The position numbers and the translations under genes are program-made. DNA of 27,566 nucleotides, from assembly GCA_964648005.1 (NCBI GenBank), contig CAZYKR010000019.1, positions 1 through 27,566 on the forward strand, written 5' to 3'. This DNA is from JAGQTE01 sp964648005 (lineage in GTDB: Bacteria > Actinomycetota > Acidimicrobiia > Acidimicrobiales > Acidimicrobilacustridaceae). Below are positions 1 to 6,880 of this stretch, piece by piece (positions within the stretch are counted from its first letter, which is position 1; each line of letters starts with the position of its first letter). The notes below the pieces were generated by a model. It saw nothing but the letters and a program-made list of their open reading frames with translations. It had not been told where the DNA came from and searched no databases.

Positions 1-441
1 CTTGGCGCTCTTGCCCAGGAAGACCCCGAGCCCGTTGCGGCGGGCGATCCCCACGATCTGGCGGTAGCGGTTGATCGGCTCGATGGCGTTGCGCGCCCGG
101 TGGATCGGGCGGGGCAGCCGGGTGGTCTCGGGGATGCCGGCCTGCTGCGCCAGCGTGACCTCGCGCAGGTGCTTGGGCTTGGTCAGCAGATCCATCGAGA
201 CGTTGGTGAGCATCGTCATGATGAGCCCGAGCACGAACACGTCGCGCACGAGGCCGTTGTCGTCGAGGTTGTACTGCGAGACCTGCAGCACGGTGAGCAC
301 GGCGAGGCTGAAGCCGATGATGCCGGCGAACAACGTCTGGACGATGCCCCGGCGCGAGCCCAGCAGCCGTCCGGCCAACCACGACACGGCCAGCATCAAC
401 GGCAGGCCGATGATCAGCCAGACGACGACGGCGAGGTTCAT
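1..441 (-). CDS. ABC1/UbiB-family kinase-like protein, N-terminal part (cut by window start)
   Basis: Only about the first 147 residues are present. They begin with three hydrophobic stretches (about residues 4-22, 32-52 and 64-82), so the protein is membrane anchored at its N terminus. A basic segment follows that includes RYRQIVGIARRNGLG (about 124-138), which resembles the start of the ABC1/AarF/UbiB domain, where an arginine-rich helix ends in a GLG turn. The kinase-like core itself lies outside the window, so the family call is an inference from this short match. ABC1 proteins are atypical kinase/ATPase proteins linked to lipid or quinone metabolism. The ATG (441-439) overlaps the stop codon of the upstream M32 carboxypeptidase as ATGA, so the two are probably translationally coupled. 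A second ABC1 kinase lies at 11350-12726 and lacks such membrane segments. Confidence 0.6.
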   Translation of the reverse strand, partial: MNLAVVVWLIIGLPLMLAVSWLAGRLLGSRRGIVQTLFAGIIGFSLAVLTVLQVSQYNLDDNGLVRDVFVLGLIMTMLTNVSMDLLTKPKHLREVTLAQQAGIPETTRLPRPIHRARNAIEPINRYRQIVGIARRNGLGVFLGKSAK

Positions 442-1943
442 CCGTACACCTCGGCGACGTCGGCCCGGATGTGGCGCATGAAGGCGTCCGCCGTCAGCGG
501 AGCGCCGGTGGCCTGCTCGATCAGCGCCGGCGCCTCGAGCGTGGAGGCGTGGCGGTGGACGTTGGTGCGCAGCCAGCTGAGCAACCCCTCGAGGTCGCCG
601 GCGGCGAGCTGGGCGTCGAGGTCGCCGAGCGCCGCGGCCGCCGCCTCGAACAGCTGGGACGCCGCCAGGTTGCCGAGGGTGTAGGTGGGGAAGTACCCGA
701 AGCCGCCCTGCGCCCTGGGGTTGACCTGGAGCCCCCGGTCGGGGGCGCGGGTCGGCCGGATGCCGAGCAGCGCCGCGTAGATGTCGTCCCAGGCGCCGGG
801 AAGGTCGGCCACGTCGAGGTCGCCTCCGATCAGGCGCCGCTCCAGCTCGAACCGCACGGCGATGTGCAGGTTGTACGTGGCCTCGTCGGCCTCGACCCGG
901 ATGAGCGACGGCTGCACCGTGTGCAATGCCGGCCACAGCGCATCGACCCGCTCGCCCGATGGAAGCTGCGCCACCGCGGCACCGGGCACGTGATCGACCA
1001 GGTGCGGCATGGCCCACCGCCAGAAGCTGCGGCTGCGTCCGACCAGGTTCTCCCACAGGCGCGACTGCGACTCGTGCACGCCCAGCGACACGGCCTCGCC
1101 GGCGGGCGACCCGGCGAGGTCCACGGGCAGGCCCTGCTCGTAGAGGGCGTGGCCTGCCTCGTGCATGATCCCGAACAGGCCCGGGCGCAGGTCGCCGTCG
1201 TCGGCCCGCCACGTGATGCGCACGTCGGTCGGGGCGAAGCCCGTCGTGAACGGATGAGCAGACGTGTCGAGGCGGCCGGCGTCGAAGTCGTAGCCCATGC
1301 GGGCGGCGACGAAGCGACCGAACGCCTCCTGCTGGTCCACCGGGAGCACGCCGCCGCACACGGACGTGTCGACGCCGATGCCGCTGTCAGCCGCGGCGGC
1401 GACGATGGGCGTCAACTCGTCACGCACGGCGCCGAGCAGGGGTGCCAGCATCGCCTCGGTCCAGCCCGGCTCGTACTCGTCGACCAGGGCGTCGTAGCGG
1501 GTGGCGGCCAGGCCGGCAGCCACGTAGGCGTCGGCCTGCTCGAGCGTGAGCCGCACGATCTCGGCGAGATCGGGGGCGAAGGCCGCCACGTCGTCGTCGG
1601 CCTTGGCCTGCTGCCACGTCCCGAGCGCCCGGCTCTGCGTCTCGGCCATGGCCCGGGCCAGGTCGGCCGGAACGGCGCTGGCGCGGCGTACGGCACGGCG
1701 GGCGAGCCGGGCCTGGGTGGCGGCGAGGTCATCGGCGGGTGCCGCCTCGACGGCAGCGATGGCCTCGTCGAGGGCCGGGTCGGTGAGCTTGGCGTGCACC
1801 AGGCCCGCCAGCGCCGCCATCGTGCGACCCCGCGCCGGGAGGCCCTTGGGTGGCATCTGCGTCTCCTGATCCCACCCCAGCACCGCGCTGGCGGCCGAAA
1901 GCGCCGCCACGTCACCCCACAACGTCAGCAGCTGTTCGGTCAT
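438..1943 (-). CDS. M32 family metallocarboxypeptidase (carboxypeptidase Taq type)
   Basis: Cytoplasmic zinc carboxypeptidase that removes C-terminal residues from peptides. Diagnostic M32 motifs appear in order: HPF (230-232), the zinc-binding HEAGH (261-265), HESQSR (290-295), a downstream ADEATYNLH segment, and FGYFPTYTLGN near the C terminus. The length of 501 residues is normal for the family. I chose the ATG at 1943; an in-frame GTG at 1961 would add six residues but would sit on the -35 element of the divergent ECF41-type promoter, and neither start has a clear Shine-Dalgarno sequence. No signal peptide is seen. The stop codon overlaps the start of the downstream ABC1-like gene by 4 nt. 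Family assignment is firm; physiological substrates cannot be read from sequence. Confidence 0.93.
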   Translation of the reverse strand: MTEQLLTLWGDVAALSAASAVLGWDQETQMPPKGLPARGRTMAALAGLVHAKLTDPALDEAIAAVEAAPADDLAATQARLARRAVRRASAVPADLARAMAETQSRALGTWQQAKADDDVAAFAPDLAEIVRLTLEQADAYVAAGLAATRYDALVDEYEPGWTEAMLAPLLGAVRDELTPIVAAAADSGIGVDTSVCGGVLPVDQQEAFGRFVAARMGYDFDAGRLDTSAHPFTTGFAPTDVRITWRADDGDLRPGLFGIMHEAGHALYEQGLPVDLAGSPAGEAVSLGVHESQSRLWENLVGRSRSFWRWAMPHLVDHVPGAAVAQLPSGERVDALWPALHTVQPSLIRVEADEATYNLHIAVRFELERRLIGGDLDVADLPGAWDDIYAALLGIRPTRAPDRGLQVNPRAQGGFGYFPTYTLGNLAASQLFEAAAAALGDLDAQLAAGDLEGLLSWLRTNVHRHASTLEAPALIEQATGAPLTADAFMRHIRADVAEVYG

Positions 1944-1955
1944 GGCGGGCGAGTG

Positions 1956-1982
1956 TGTCACAACCCGGCCGGCCGGATCGTC
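1956..1982 (+). promoter_or_regulatory. ECF41-type sigma factor promoter (TGTCACA-N16-CGTC)
   Basis: TGTCACA at 1956-1962, exactly 16 nt, then CGTC at 1979-1982. This equals the consensus I know for ECF41 sigma factors, and the transcription unit it precedes encodes an ECF41-type sigma factor. The predicted start of transcription is near 1988-1990, leaving a short leader with AGGAGG before the ATG at 2015. It therefore predicts an autoregulated operon. The -35 box overlaps the possible GTG start (1961) of the divergent M32 peptidase. Confidence 0.8.
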
Positions 1983-2002
1983 TCTGTGGTGAGGACGAGC
2001 GC

Positions 2003-2008
2003 AGGAGG
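2003..2008 (+). promoter_or_regulatory. Shine-Dalgarno sequence deciding the oxidoreductase start
   Basis: AGGAGG lies 6 nt before the ATG at 2015. It rules out the upstream in-frame start at 1850, which would also lie antisense within the M32 peptidase gene. Confidence 0.85.
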
Positions 2009-2014
2009 CGAGCG

Positions 2015-3283
2015 ATGGACGAGACCTACGACGTGGTGGTGTGCGGTGCGGGGTTGGCGGGGCTGACCGCCGCTGCCGTGGCGGCGCGCCAGGGCGCCCG
2101 GGTGGCGCTGGTCGAGCCGCACCGCGCCGGCGGCCGGGCGCGCAGCGAGACGCGCCACGGGTTCACGCTCAATCTCGGGCCGCACGCCTTGTACCGCGGC
2201 GGTGCCGCGGAGCGGGTGCTCGACGACCTCGGCGTCGCCGTGCACGGGGCCTACCCGGGCGACCTGCGGGGACAGCGCCTGCTCGTCGACGACCGCAGTG
2301 AGCAGGCACCGGTGTCGCCGGCCACCCTGCTGCGCACGGGCGCCGTCGGATGGCGGGGTCGGATGGCGCTGGGGCGGGTGCTCAACGCCGCCCAGCGCGC
2401 CGAGCCCGCGGTCCTCGCCGACCTGTCGGTGGCGGCGTGGTTCGACGGTTTCGGCCTGCACGGGACGCCGCGGCGCGTCGCCGAGGCGTTCGTGCGGCTG
2501 ATGACCTACGCCAACGCCCCCGACCTGTTGAGCGCCGAGGCCTTCGTCACCCAACTGCAGCTGGGCGCCGTGCGCTACCTCGACGGTGGGTGGCAGACCA
2601 TGGTCGACGGCCTGGCCGCTGCCGGTACCGCCGCCGGCGCGACGGCGCGCGCCGCCGACGTGACGGCGGTGCGCCACGACGGGGACGGGCTCGTGGTGCA
2701 GACCACCGCCGGGGACCTGCGGGCGGCGTCGGTGGTGCTGGCCGTGGGCGGCCCCGAGGCGGCGGCACGCCTCGCCGGCCTGCCCGATGCCTGGGTGGCG
2801 TCGGCCGGACCGGCGTCGGCGATGGCCTGCCTCGACCTCGGGTTGCGCCAGGCGTTGCCCGGGCCGTGGTTCCTGCACGGCGTCGACGAACCGCTGTACT
2901 TCGCCCAGCAGGCACCGCCCGCCGGCTTGGCGCCCGATGGCGGCGGGGTGGCGGCGGTCGGCCGCTACCTGGCGCCGGGGGAGCGGCCTGAGGCGGCGGC
3001 GACCAAGGCGCAGCTGCTGGCGCACGCGGCCCGGGCCGGCGTCGAGCCGGACGACGTCGCCGTCGAGCGGTACCTGCACCACATGGTCACCGCCCACGGC
3101 ATGCCGCTGGCGGCCCAGGGCGGGTTCGCCGGTCGTCCCGCCGTGGCCGTGCCCGGGCGGCCGGGGCTGTTCGTGGCCGGCGACTACGTCGGCGCCGAGG
3201 GGATGCTCGCCGACGCCGCCCTCGCCTCGGGCGAGCGCGCCGGGCGGTTGGCTGCGGCGCGCCGGGTGGCGGTCGCGGCATGA
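2015..3283 (+). CDS. FAD-dependent NAD(P)/FAD-binding oxidoreductase (phytoene desaturase/amine oxidase-like)
   Basis: A 422-residue flavoprotein. The N terminus holds the dinucleotide-binding motif GAGLAG (11-16) followed by the EPHRAGGRARS segment typical of the protoporphyrinogen oxidase/phytoene desaturase superfamily, and the C terminus carries the second FAD motif GLFVAGDYVG. The substrate is not predictable from the sequence. It is the first gene of a unit with an ECF41 sigma factor, whose start codon overlaps this gene's stop by 4 nt (ATGA at 3280-3283). ECF41 sigma factors are commonly encoded next to an oxidoreductase, carboxymuconolactone decarboxylase or epimerase gene whose promoter they control, so this gene is probably the direct target of its neighbour. 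The start is set by AGGAGG at 2003-2008. Confidence 0.85.
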   Translation: MDETYDVVVCGAGLAGLTAAAVAARQGARVALVEPHRAGGRARSETRHGFTLNLGPHALYRGGAAERVLDDLGVAVHGAYPGDLRGQRLLVDDRSEQAPVSPATLLRTGAVGWRGRMALGRVLNAAQRAEPAVLADLSVAAWFDGFGLHGTPRRVAEAFVRLMTYANAPDLLSAEAFVTQLQLGAVRYLDGGWQTMVDGLAAAGTAAGATARAADVTAVRHDGDGLVVQTTAGDLRAASVVLAVGGPEAAARLAGLPDAWVASAGPASAMACLDLGLRQALPGPWFLHGVDEPLYFAQQAPPAGLAPDGGGVAAVGRYLAPGERPEAAATKAQLLAHAARAGVEPDDVAVERYLHHMVTAHGMPLAAQGGFAGRPAVAVPGRPGLFVAGDYVGAEGMLADAALASGERAGRLAAARRVAVAA

Positions 3284-4200
3284 TGCGCAGCGTGAGCGGT
3301 CCATCGCCGGCGGCCGTGTTCGACGCCGAGCGTCCGCGGCTGGTCGGTCTGGCCTACCGGATGCTCGGGTCGGTCGCCGACGCCGAAGACGTCGTGCAGG
3401 AGGCGTGGCTGCGTTGGGCGGCCGTCGACCCGGCCACGATCGACTCCCCGCCGGCGTGGCTGACGACGGTCGTGTCCCGTCTCAGCCTCGACCAGCTGCG
3501 CCGGCGCCGCCGCGACCAGGAGCGCTACGTCGGCCCGTGGCTACCCGAGCCGCTCGTCGAGCCGGCGTCGCCCGAGCCCGGTCCGGCGGCGCGCGCCGAG
3601 CTCGCCGACTCGCTGACCACGGCGTTCCTGCTGCTGCTCGAACAGCTCTCGCCGACCGAGCGGGCGGTGGTGCTGCTCACCGACGTCTTCGGCGAGCCCT
3701 TCGACGCCGTGGCACAGATCGTCGGGAAGTCGCCGGCGGCCACGCGCCAGGTGGCATCGCGCGCTCGTCGTCGCCTGCGGGCCGAGGAGGCGTCGGCCGA
3801 CACGACGGTGGCGACCGCGCCGACCGACGACCAGCGAGAAGTCGCCCGCGCCTACCTGCTCGCCGCGCTCACCGACGACAAGGAGGCGCTGCTCTCCCTG
3901 CTCGCCGACGACGTGGTCGTGATGAGCGATGGCGGTCCCGACCAGCACGCCGCCCGCCGTCCGGTCATTGGCCCCCATCGCGTGGCGCGCTTCTCGTCCA
4001 ACCTCGTGCGGCGCTTCGCCGACGTGTTGGCCTTCGAGGAGGCGACCGTCAACGGCAACCCTGGGGTGGTCGGCCGCCTCGGAGATGCCGTCGCCATCGT
4101 CGTGTCGGTCGAGGTCGCCGGCGGTCGGGTGCAGCGCGTCACCTCGGTGCTCAACCCCGACAAGCTCCGCCACGTAGACGAGGCGATCCAGCTCATCTGA
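3280..4200 (+). CDS. sigJ: ECF41-type RNA polymerase sigma factor with SnoaL-like C-terminal domain
   Basis: A 306-residue extracytoplasmic-function sigma factor. Region 2 (RPRLVGLAYRMLGS, then DAEDVVQEAWLRW) and region 4 (LSPTERAVVLLTDVFGEPFDAVAQIV, helix-turn-helix) are both clear. Between them is the linker WLPEPL (about 87-92), an ECF41 hallmark. After region 4 comes an extension of about 110 residues resembling SnoaL/NTF2 folds, with VVVMSDGG and VLNPDKL near the end, both positions conserved in ECF41. The usual DGGGK/R motif reads DGGPD here. In this group the fused tail replaces a separate anti-sigma factor. Translation is coupled to the oxidoreductase by ATGA; a second ATG at 3283 is an alternative start. 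The promoter of the unit matches ECF41, so autoregulation is likely. The symbol follows the mycobacterial homologue name and is tentative. Confidence 0.93.
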   Translation: MMRSVSGPSPAAVFDAERPRLVGLAYRMLGSVADAEDVVQEAWLRWAAVDPATIDSPPAWLTTVVSRLSLDQLRRRRRDQERYVGPWLPEPLVEPASPEPGPAARAELADSLTTAFLLLLEQLSPTERAVVLLTDVFGEPFDAVAQIVGKSPAATRQVASRARRRLRAEEASADTTVATAPTDDQREVARAYLLAALTDDKEALLSLLADDVVVMSDGGPDQHAARRPVIGPHRVARFSSNLVRRFADVLAFEEATVNGNPGVVGRLGDAVAIVVSVEVAGGRVQRVTSVLNPDKLRHVDEAIQLI

Positions 4201-4211
4201 CCGGAGGTGCC

Positions 4212-4217
4212 TACCAT
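4212..4217 (+). promoter_or_regulatory. -10 box of probable leaderless promoter (phoD-like gene)
   Basis: TACCAT fits TANNNT and ends 8 nt before the ATG at 4226. GGAGGT at 4203-4208 is too far (17 nt) from the start to act as a good ribosome-binding site. No convincing -35 was found. Confidence 0.5.
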
Positions 4218-4225
4218 CGCTGGCG

Positions 4226-5845
4226 ATGGATATGACGCCGCTGTCAGGGATGACCCGGCGTCGCTTCCTCGGGGGACTCGCTGCTGCCGGCGTCGCCGGT
4301 GTGGCCGCCGGATGTACCGATGAGGCGACGTCGCCTGCCGCACCGTCGGGCACGGTTGCCGATCCGGCCCGTTGGCAGGGCGTCGCCGGGCCGGCCTTCG
4401 GCCTCGGCGTGGCCTCGGGCGACCCGACGCCGACCTCGGTCGTGTTGTGGACGCGCCTCGACCCGGAGGACGCCACGGTGCCGTCCGAGCCGGTCGAGGT
4501 GCGCTGGGCGATCGCCACCGACGAGGCGTTCGAGGCGATCGTGGCCGAGGGGACAGCCGTGGCCGAGCCGGCCGCGGCGCAGAGCGTGCACGTGCGCGCC
4601 GAGGGTCTGGAGCCGGCCACCACCTACTGGTACCGGTTCGGCGTCGGCGACCAGCGATCACGCCTCGGGCGCACACGGACGACGGCGGCGGCGGGCACCG
4701 ACCCCGAGCAGGTCCGGCTCGGCGTGGCCAGCTGCCAGGCGTACCAGTCGGGCTACTTCACGGCCTACCGGGCGCTGACCGAGGCCGACCTCGACGCCGT
4801 GGTGTTCCTGGGTGACTTCATCTACGAGCTCGAGGGCGCCGTCGACGTGCGCCCGCACGGCATGGTCGTGCCCTCGACCGTCGAGGCGTACCGCGCCTTC
4901 TACGAGCTGAACCTGCGCGACCCCGACCTGCAGGACGCGCGCGCCGCGCACCCGTGGATCGTGATCTGGGACGACCACGAGGTGGAGGACAACTACGCCG
5001 ACGGCCTGCCCGGGAAGTTCGGTGTGGCCCAGGGCGAGACGCCGGAGTCGTTCGTCGCCAAACGTGCCGCCGCTTACGAGGCCTGGTGGGAGCACATGCC
5101 CGTGGCGGTCGGGCCTCCGCTCGACGGTGCGCTCGAGATCTTCCGCGGCGCCGACTGGGGTGACCTGGTGCAGCTGTCGGTGCTCGACACCCGCCAGCAC
5201 CGCAGCCCCCCGCCCGAGGCCGGCACCGCCAACCTGCCCCGCCAATTCGGCGGCGGTCCCCGCCCGCCTGAGGCCTTCGCCGAGGAGGCGACCATGCTCG
5301 GCGCCGATCAGGAGGCGTGGCTGGACGAGCGGTTGCGCAGCGGCGACCCGAGATGGACCGTCCTGGCGCAGCAGTCGATCCTGGCGCCGGTCAACCGCCT
5401 GCCCGACCAGCCCGGCGGCGGCTACTCGATGGACAGCTGGGACGGCTACGTCGCAGCGCGCCAACGGCTGATCGACGCCGTCGTCGACGCGGGGCGGATC
5501 GACGCGGTGACCATCGGCGGCGACCTGCACACCTCCGTCGTGGCCGACGTGCACCGCGACCCGGAGGATCCCGGCTCACCCGTGGTGATCAGCGAGCTGA
5601 TCGGTCCGTCGATCTCGGCGCGCGAGACGCTCCAGGACGCCCCGACGGCCGGCGCCCGGTCGAACGCCCACATCCACCTCTACGACATCGAGCACCGGGG
5701 GGTGCTCATCGTCACCTTCACCGCCGACGCGGCGCGCGCCGAGTTCGTCCACGTCGACGCCACCGTGCCCGACGCGCCGCGCACCGCCGGGCCGACCTAC
5801 CAGATCGATGCCGGCACCCCCGGCGCGGTCGCGATGGCCCGATGA
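4226..5845 (+). CDS. Alkaline phosphatase D (PhoD) family phosphodiesterase/monoesterase, Tat-exported
   Basis: A 539-residue secreted metallophosphatase. The N terminus is a Tat signal (RRRFLGG at 11-17, hydrophobic A/G-rich core) that ends in AAGC with Cys30, so it may be a lipoprotein, although Ala at -3 is a weak lipobox. After a PhoD N-terminal beta domain (SGDPTPTSVVLWTR), the metallophosphoesterase core shows VASCQ (about 167-171), FLGDFIYE (about 195), IWDDHEVEDNY (about 247) and GGDLHTS (about 431). These match PhoD metal ligands. The family releases phosphate from phosphomono- or diesters outside the cell. The gene probably starts from its own leaderless promoter and is followed 19 nt later by a KARI-like gene with its own Shine-Dalgarno. 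A second ATG at 4232 is possible. Confidence 0.93.
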   Translation: MDMTPLSGMTRRRFLGGLAAAGVAGVAAGCTDEATSPAAPSGTVADPARWQGVAGPAFGLGVASGDPTPTSVVLWTRLDPEDATVPSEPVEVRWAIATDEAFEAIVAEGTAVAEPAAAQSVHVRAEGLEPATTYWYRFGVGDQRSRLGRTRTTAAAGTDPEQVRLGVASCQAYQSGYFTAYRALTEADLDAVVFLGDFIYELEGAVDVRPHGMVVPSTVEAYRAFYELNLRDPDLQDARAAHPWIVIWDDHEVEDNYADGLPGKFGVAQGETPESFVAKRAAAYEAWWEHMPVAVGPPLDGALEIFRGADWGDLVQLSVLDTRQHRSPPPEAGTANLPRQFGGGPRPPEAFAEEATMLGADQEAWLDERLRSGDPRWTVLAQQSILAPVNRLPDQPGGGYSMDSWDGYVAARQRLIDAVVDAGRIDAVTIGGDLHTSVVADVHRDPEDPGSPVVISELIGPSISARETLQDAPTAGARSNAHIHLYDIEHRGVLIVTFTADAARAEFVHVDATVPDAPRTAGPTYQIDAGTPGAVAMAR

Positions 5846-5864
5846 CGACGACAAGGAGCCGACC

Positions 5865-6836
5865 ATGACCACCATCTATCACGACGCCGACGCCGATCCG
5901 ACGGCGCTGGCGGGAGCGACCGTCGCCGTCGTCGGCTACGGCAACCAGGGCCGGTCCTGGGCGCTGAACTTGCGCGACTCGGGCTGCGACGTGCGCGTGG
6001 CGGCGCGCGCCGACGCCAGCCGTGACCAGGCCGTCGCCGACGGCTTCGTCGCCGGCGACGTGTCGTCGGCGGTCGATGCCGACGTGGTGTGCGTGCTCGT
6101 GCCCGACGACGCCATCGCCACCCTCGGCCTCGAGCCACGGCCCGATGCCCTGGTGGTCGTGGCCAGCGGTTACTGCCTGGCCTTCGACCGCTGGGTGCCC
6201 GACTGCGACGTGGCGATGGTGGCGCCGCGCATGCTCGGGCCCGAGGTGCGCTCCTGCTATGAGGAGGGCGTCGGCTTCATCACCGCCCTCGGCGTGCACC
6301 GCGACCGCTCCGGCACGGCGTTGGCGCGCACGCTGGCGGTCGCTCAGGCCATCGGTGGTCTGCGCCAGGGCGCCATCGAGATGACGCCCACGCAGGAGGC
6401 GGTGCTCGACCTGGCCGTCGAGCAGGCGCTGGCGCCGGCGCTGCGGCTCGTCAGCACCACCTTCACCGAGGTGATGCTCGCCGAGGGCGTGCCGCTCGAA
6501 GCGATCCTGTGCGAGCTGTTCCTGTCCGGCGAGGTCGAGCGGACCTACCGGCGGCTGAGGACCGAGGGCTATGCGGCGCAGATGGCGCACCACAGCCCGA
6601 CCAGCCAGTACGGCCAGCTGTCGCGCGCCGATCGCTACGACGGCGCCGATGTGGCCACGCCGATGCGCGCCATCGTTGCCGAGATCCGTGACGGCCGCTT
6701 CGCCGACGAGTGGGACGCCGAGCGCGCCACGGGCTACGCCACACTCGAGGCGCTGCGCGCCGCCGCGCTGCCGGAGGCGATCACGGCGTGGGAGACCGAG
6801 CTGCGCGCAACGCTCGGCGAGGGCGCCGCCGGGTAG
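5865..6836 (+). CDS. Ketol-acid reductoisomerase (IlvC)-like protein lacking the catalytic His
   Basis: A 323-residue protein whose length and order match class I ketol-acid reductoisomerases: an N-terminal IYHDADAD, NADPH-binding GYGNQG (24-29), LPD-like VPDD, MVAPRMLGPEVR, then the helical domain with DLAVEQ (D182 and E186, the position of the metal-binding Asp/Glu), CELF (E217) and SPTSQYG (Ser244). However, the loop that reads AHGFNIHF in true KARIs reads ASGYCLAF here, so the catalytic His is Ser101, and the Glu four residues before E217 is Ala. It is therefore probably a paralogue with altered or lost acetohydroxyacid isomerization, perhaps a reductase of another 2-hydroxy-keto acid. 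No ilvB, ilvN or leu gene is nearby. The ATG at 5865 is chosen over an upstream frame because AAGGAG (5853-5858) lies 6 nt before it. Confidence 0.8.
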   Translation: MTTIYHDADADPTALAGATVAVVGYGNQGRSWALNLRDSGCDVRVAARADASRDQAVADGFVAGDVSSAVDADVVCVLVPDDAIATLGLEPRPDALVVVASGYCLAFDRWVPDCDVAMVAPRMLGPEVRSCYEEGVGFITALGVHRDRSGTALARTLAVAQAIGGLRQGAIEMTPTQEAVLDLAVEQALAPALRLVSTTFTEVMLAEGVPLEAILCELFLSGEVERTYRRLRTEGYAAQMAHHSPTSQYGQLSRADRYDGADVATPMRAIVAEIRDGRFADEWDAERATGYATLEALRAAALPEAITAWETELRATLGEGAAG

Positions 6837-6867
6837 GTGCCTTGACCGTCGCTTGACGTGCGATGGG

Positions 6868-6873
6868 TAGGTT
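6868..6873 (+). promoter_or_regulatory. -10 box of probable leaderless promoter (Gfo/Idh/MocA gene)
   Basis: TAGGTT ends 7 nt before the ATG at 6881, and no Shine-Dalgarno precedes that ATG. TTGACC (6842-6847) and TTGACG (6853-6858) are upstream, but with spacers of 20 and 9 nt neither is an ideal -35. The box supports the ATG at 6881 over an in-frame ATG at 6863. Confidence 0.5.
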
Positions 6874-6880
6874 CGGGCGC

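Noticed and set aside
471..2066. Long plus-strand open frame opposite the M32 carboxypeptidase
   Set aside because: Antisense shadow: composition is Gly/Arg/Val/His-rich without domain motifs, while the opposite strand has HEAGH and other M32 motifs.
1958..3304. Long minus-strand frame opposite the FAD oxidoreductase
   Set aside because: Shadow produced by GC-rich third positions; no recognisable motifs, and the sense frame has Rossmann and C-terminal FAD motifs, a promoter and a Shine-Dalgarno.
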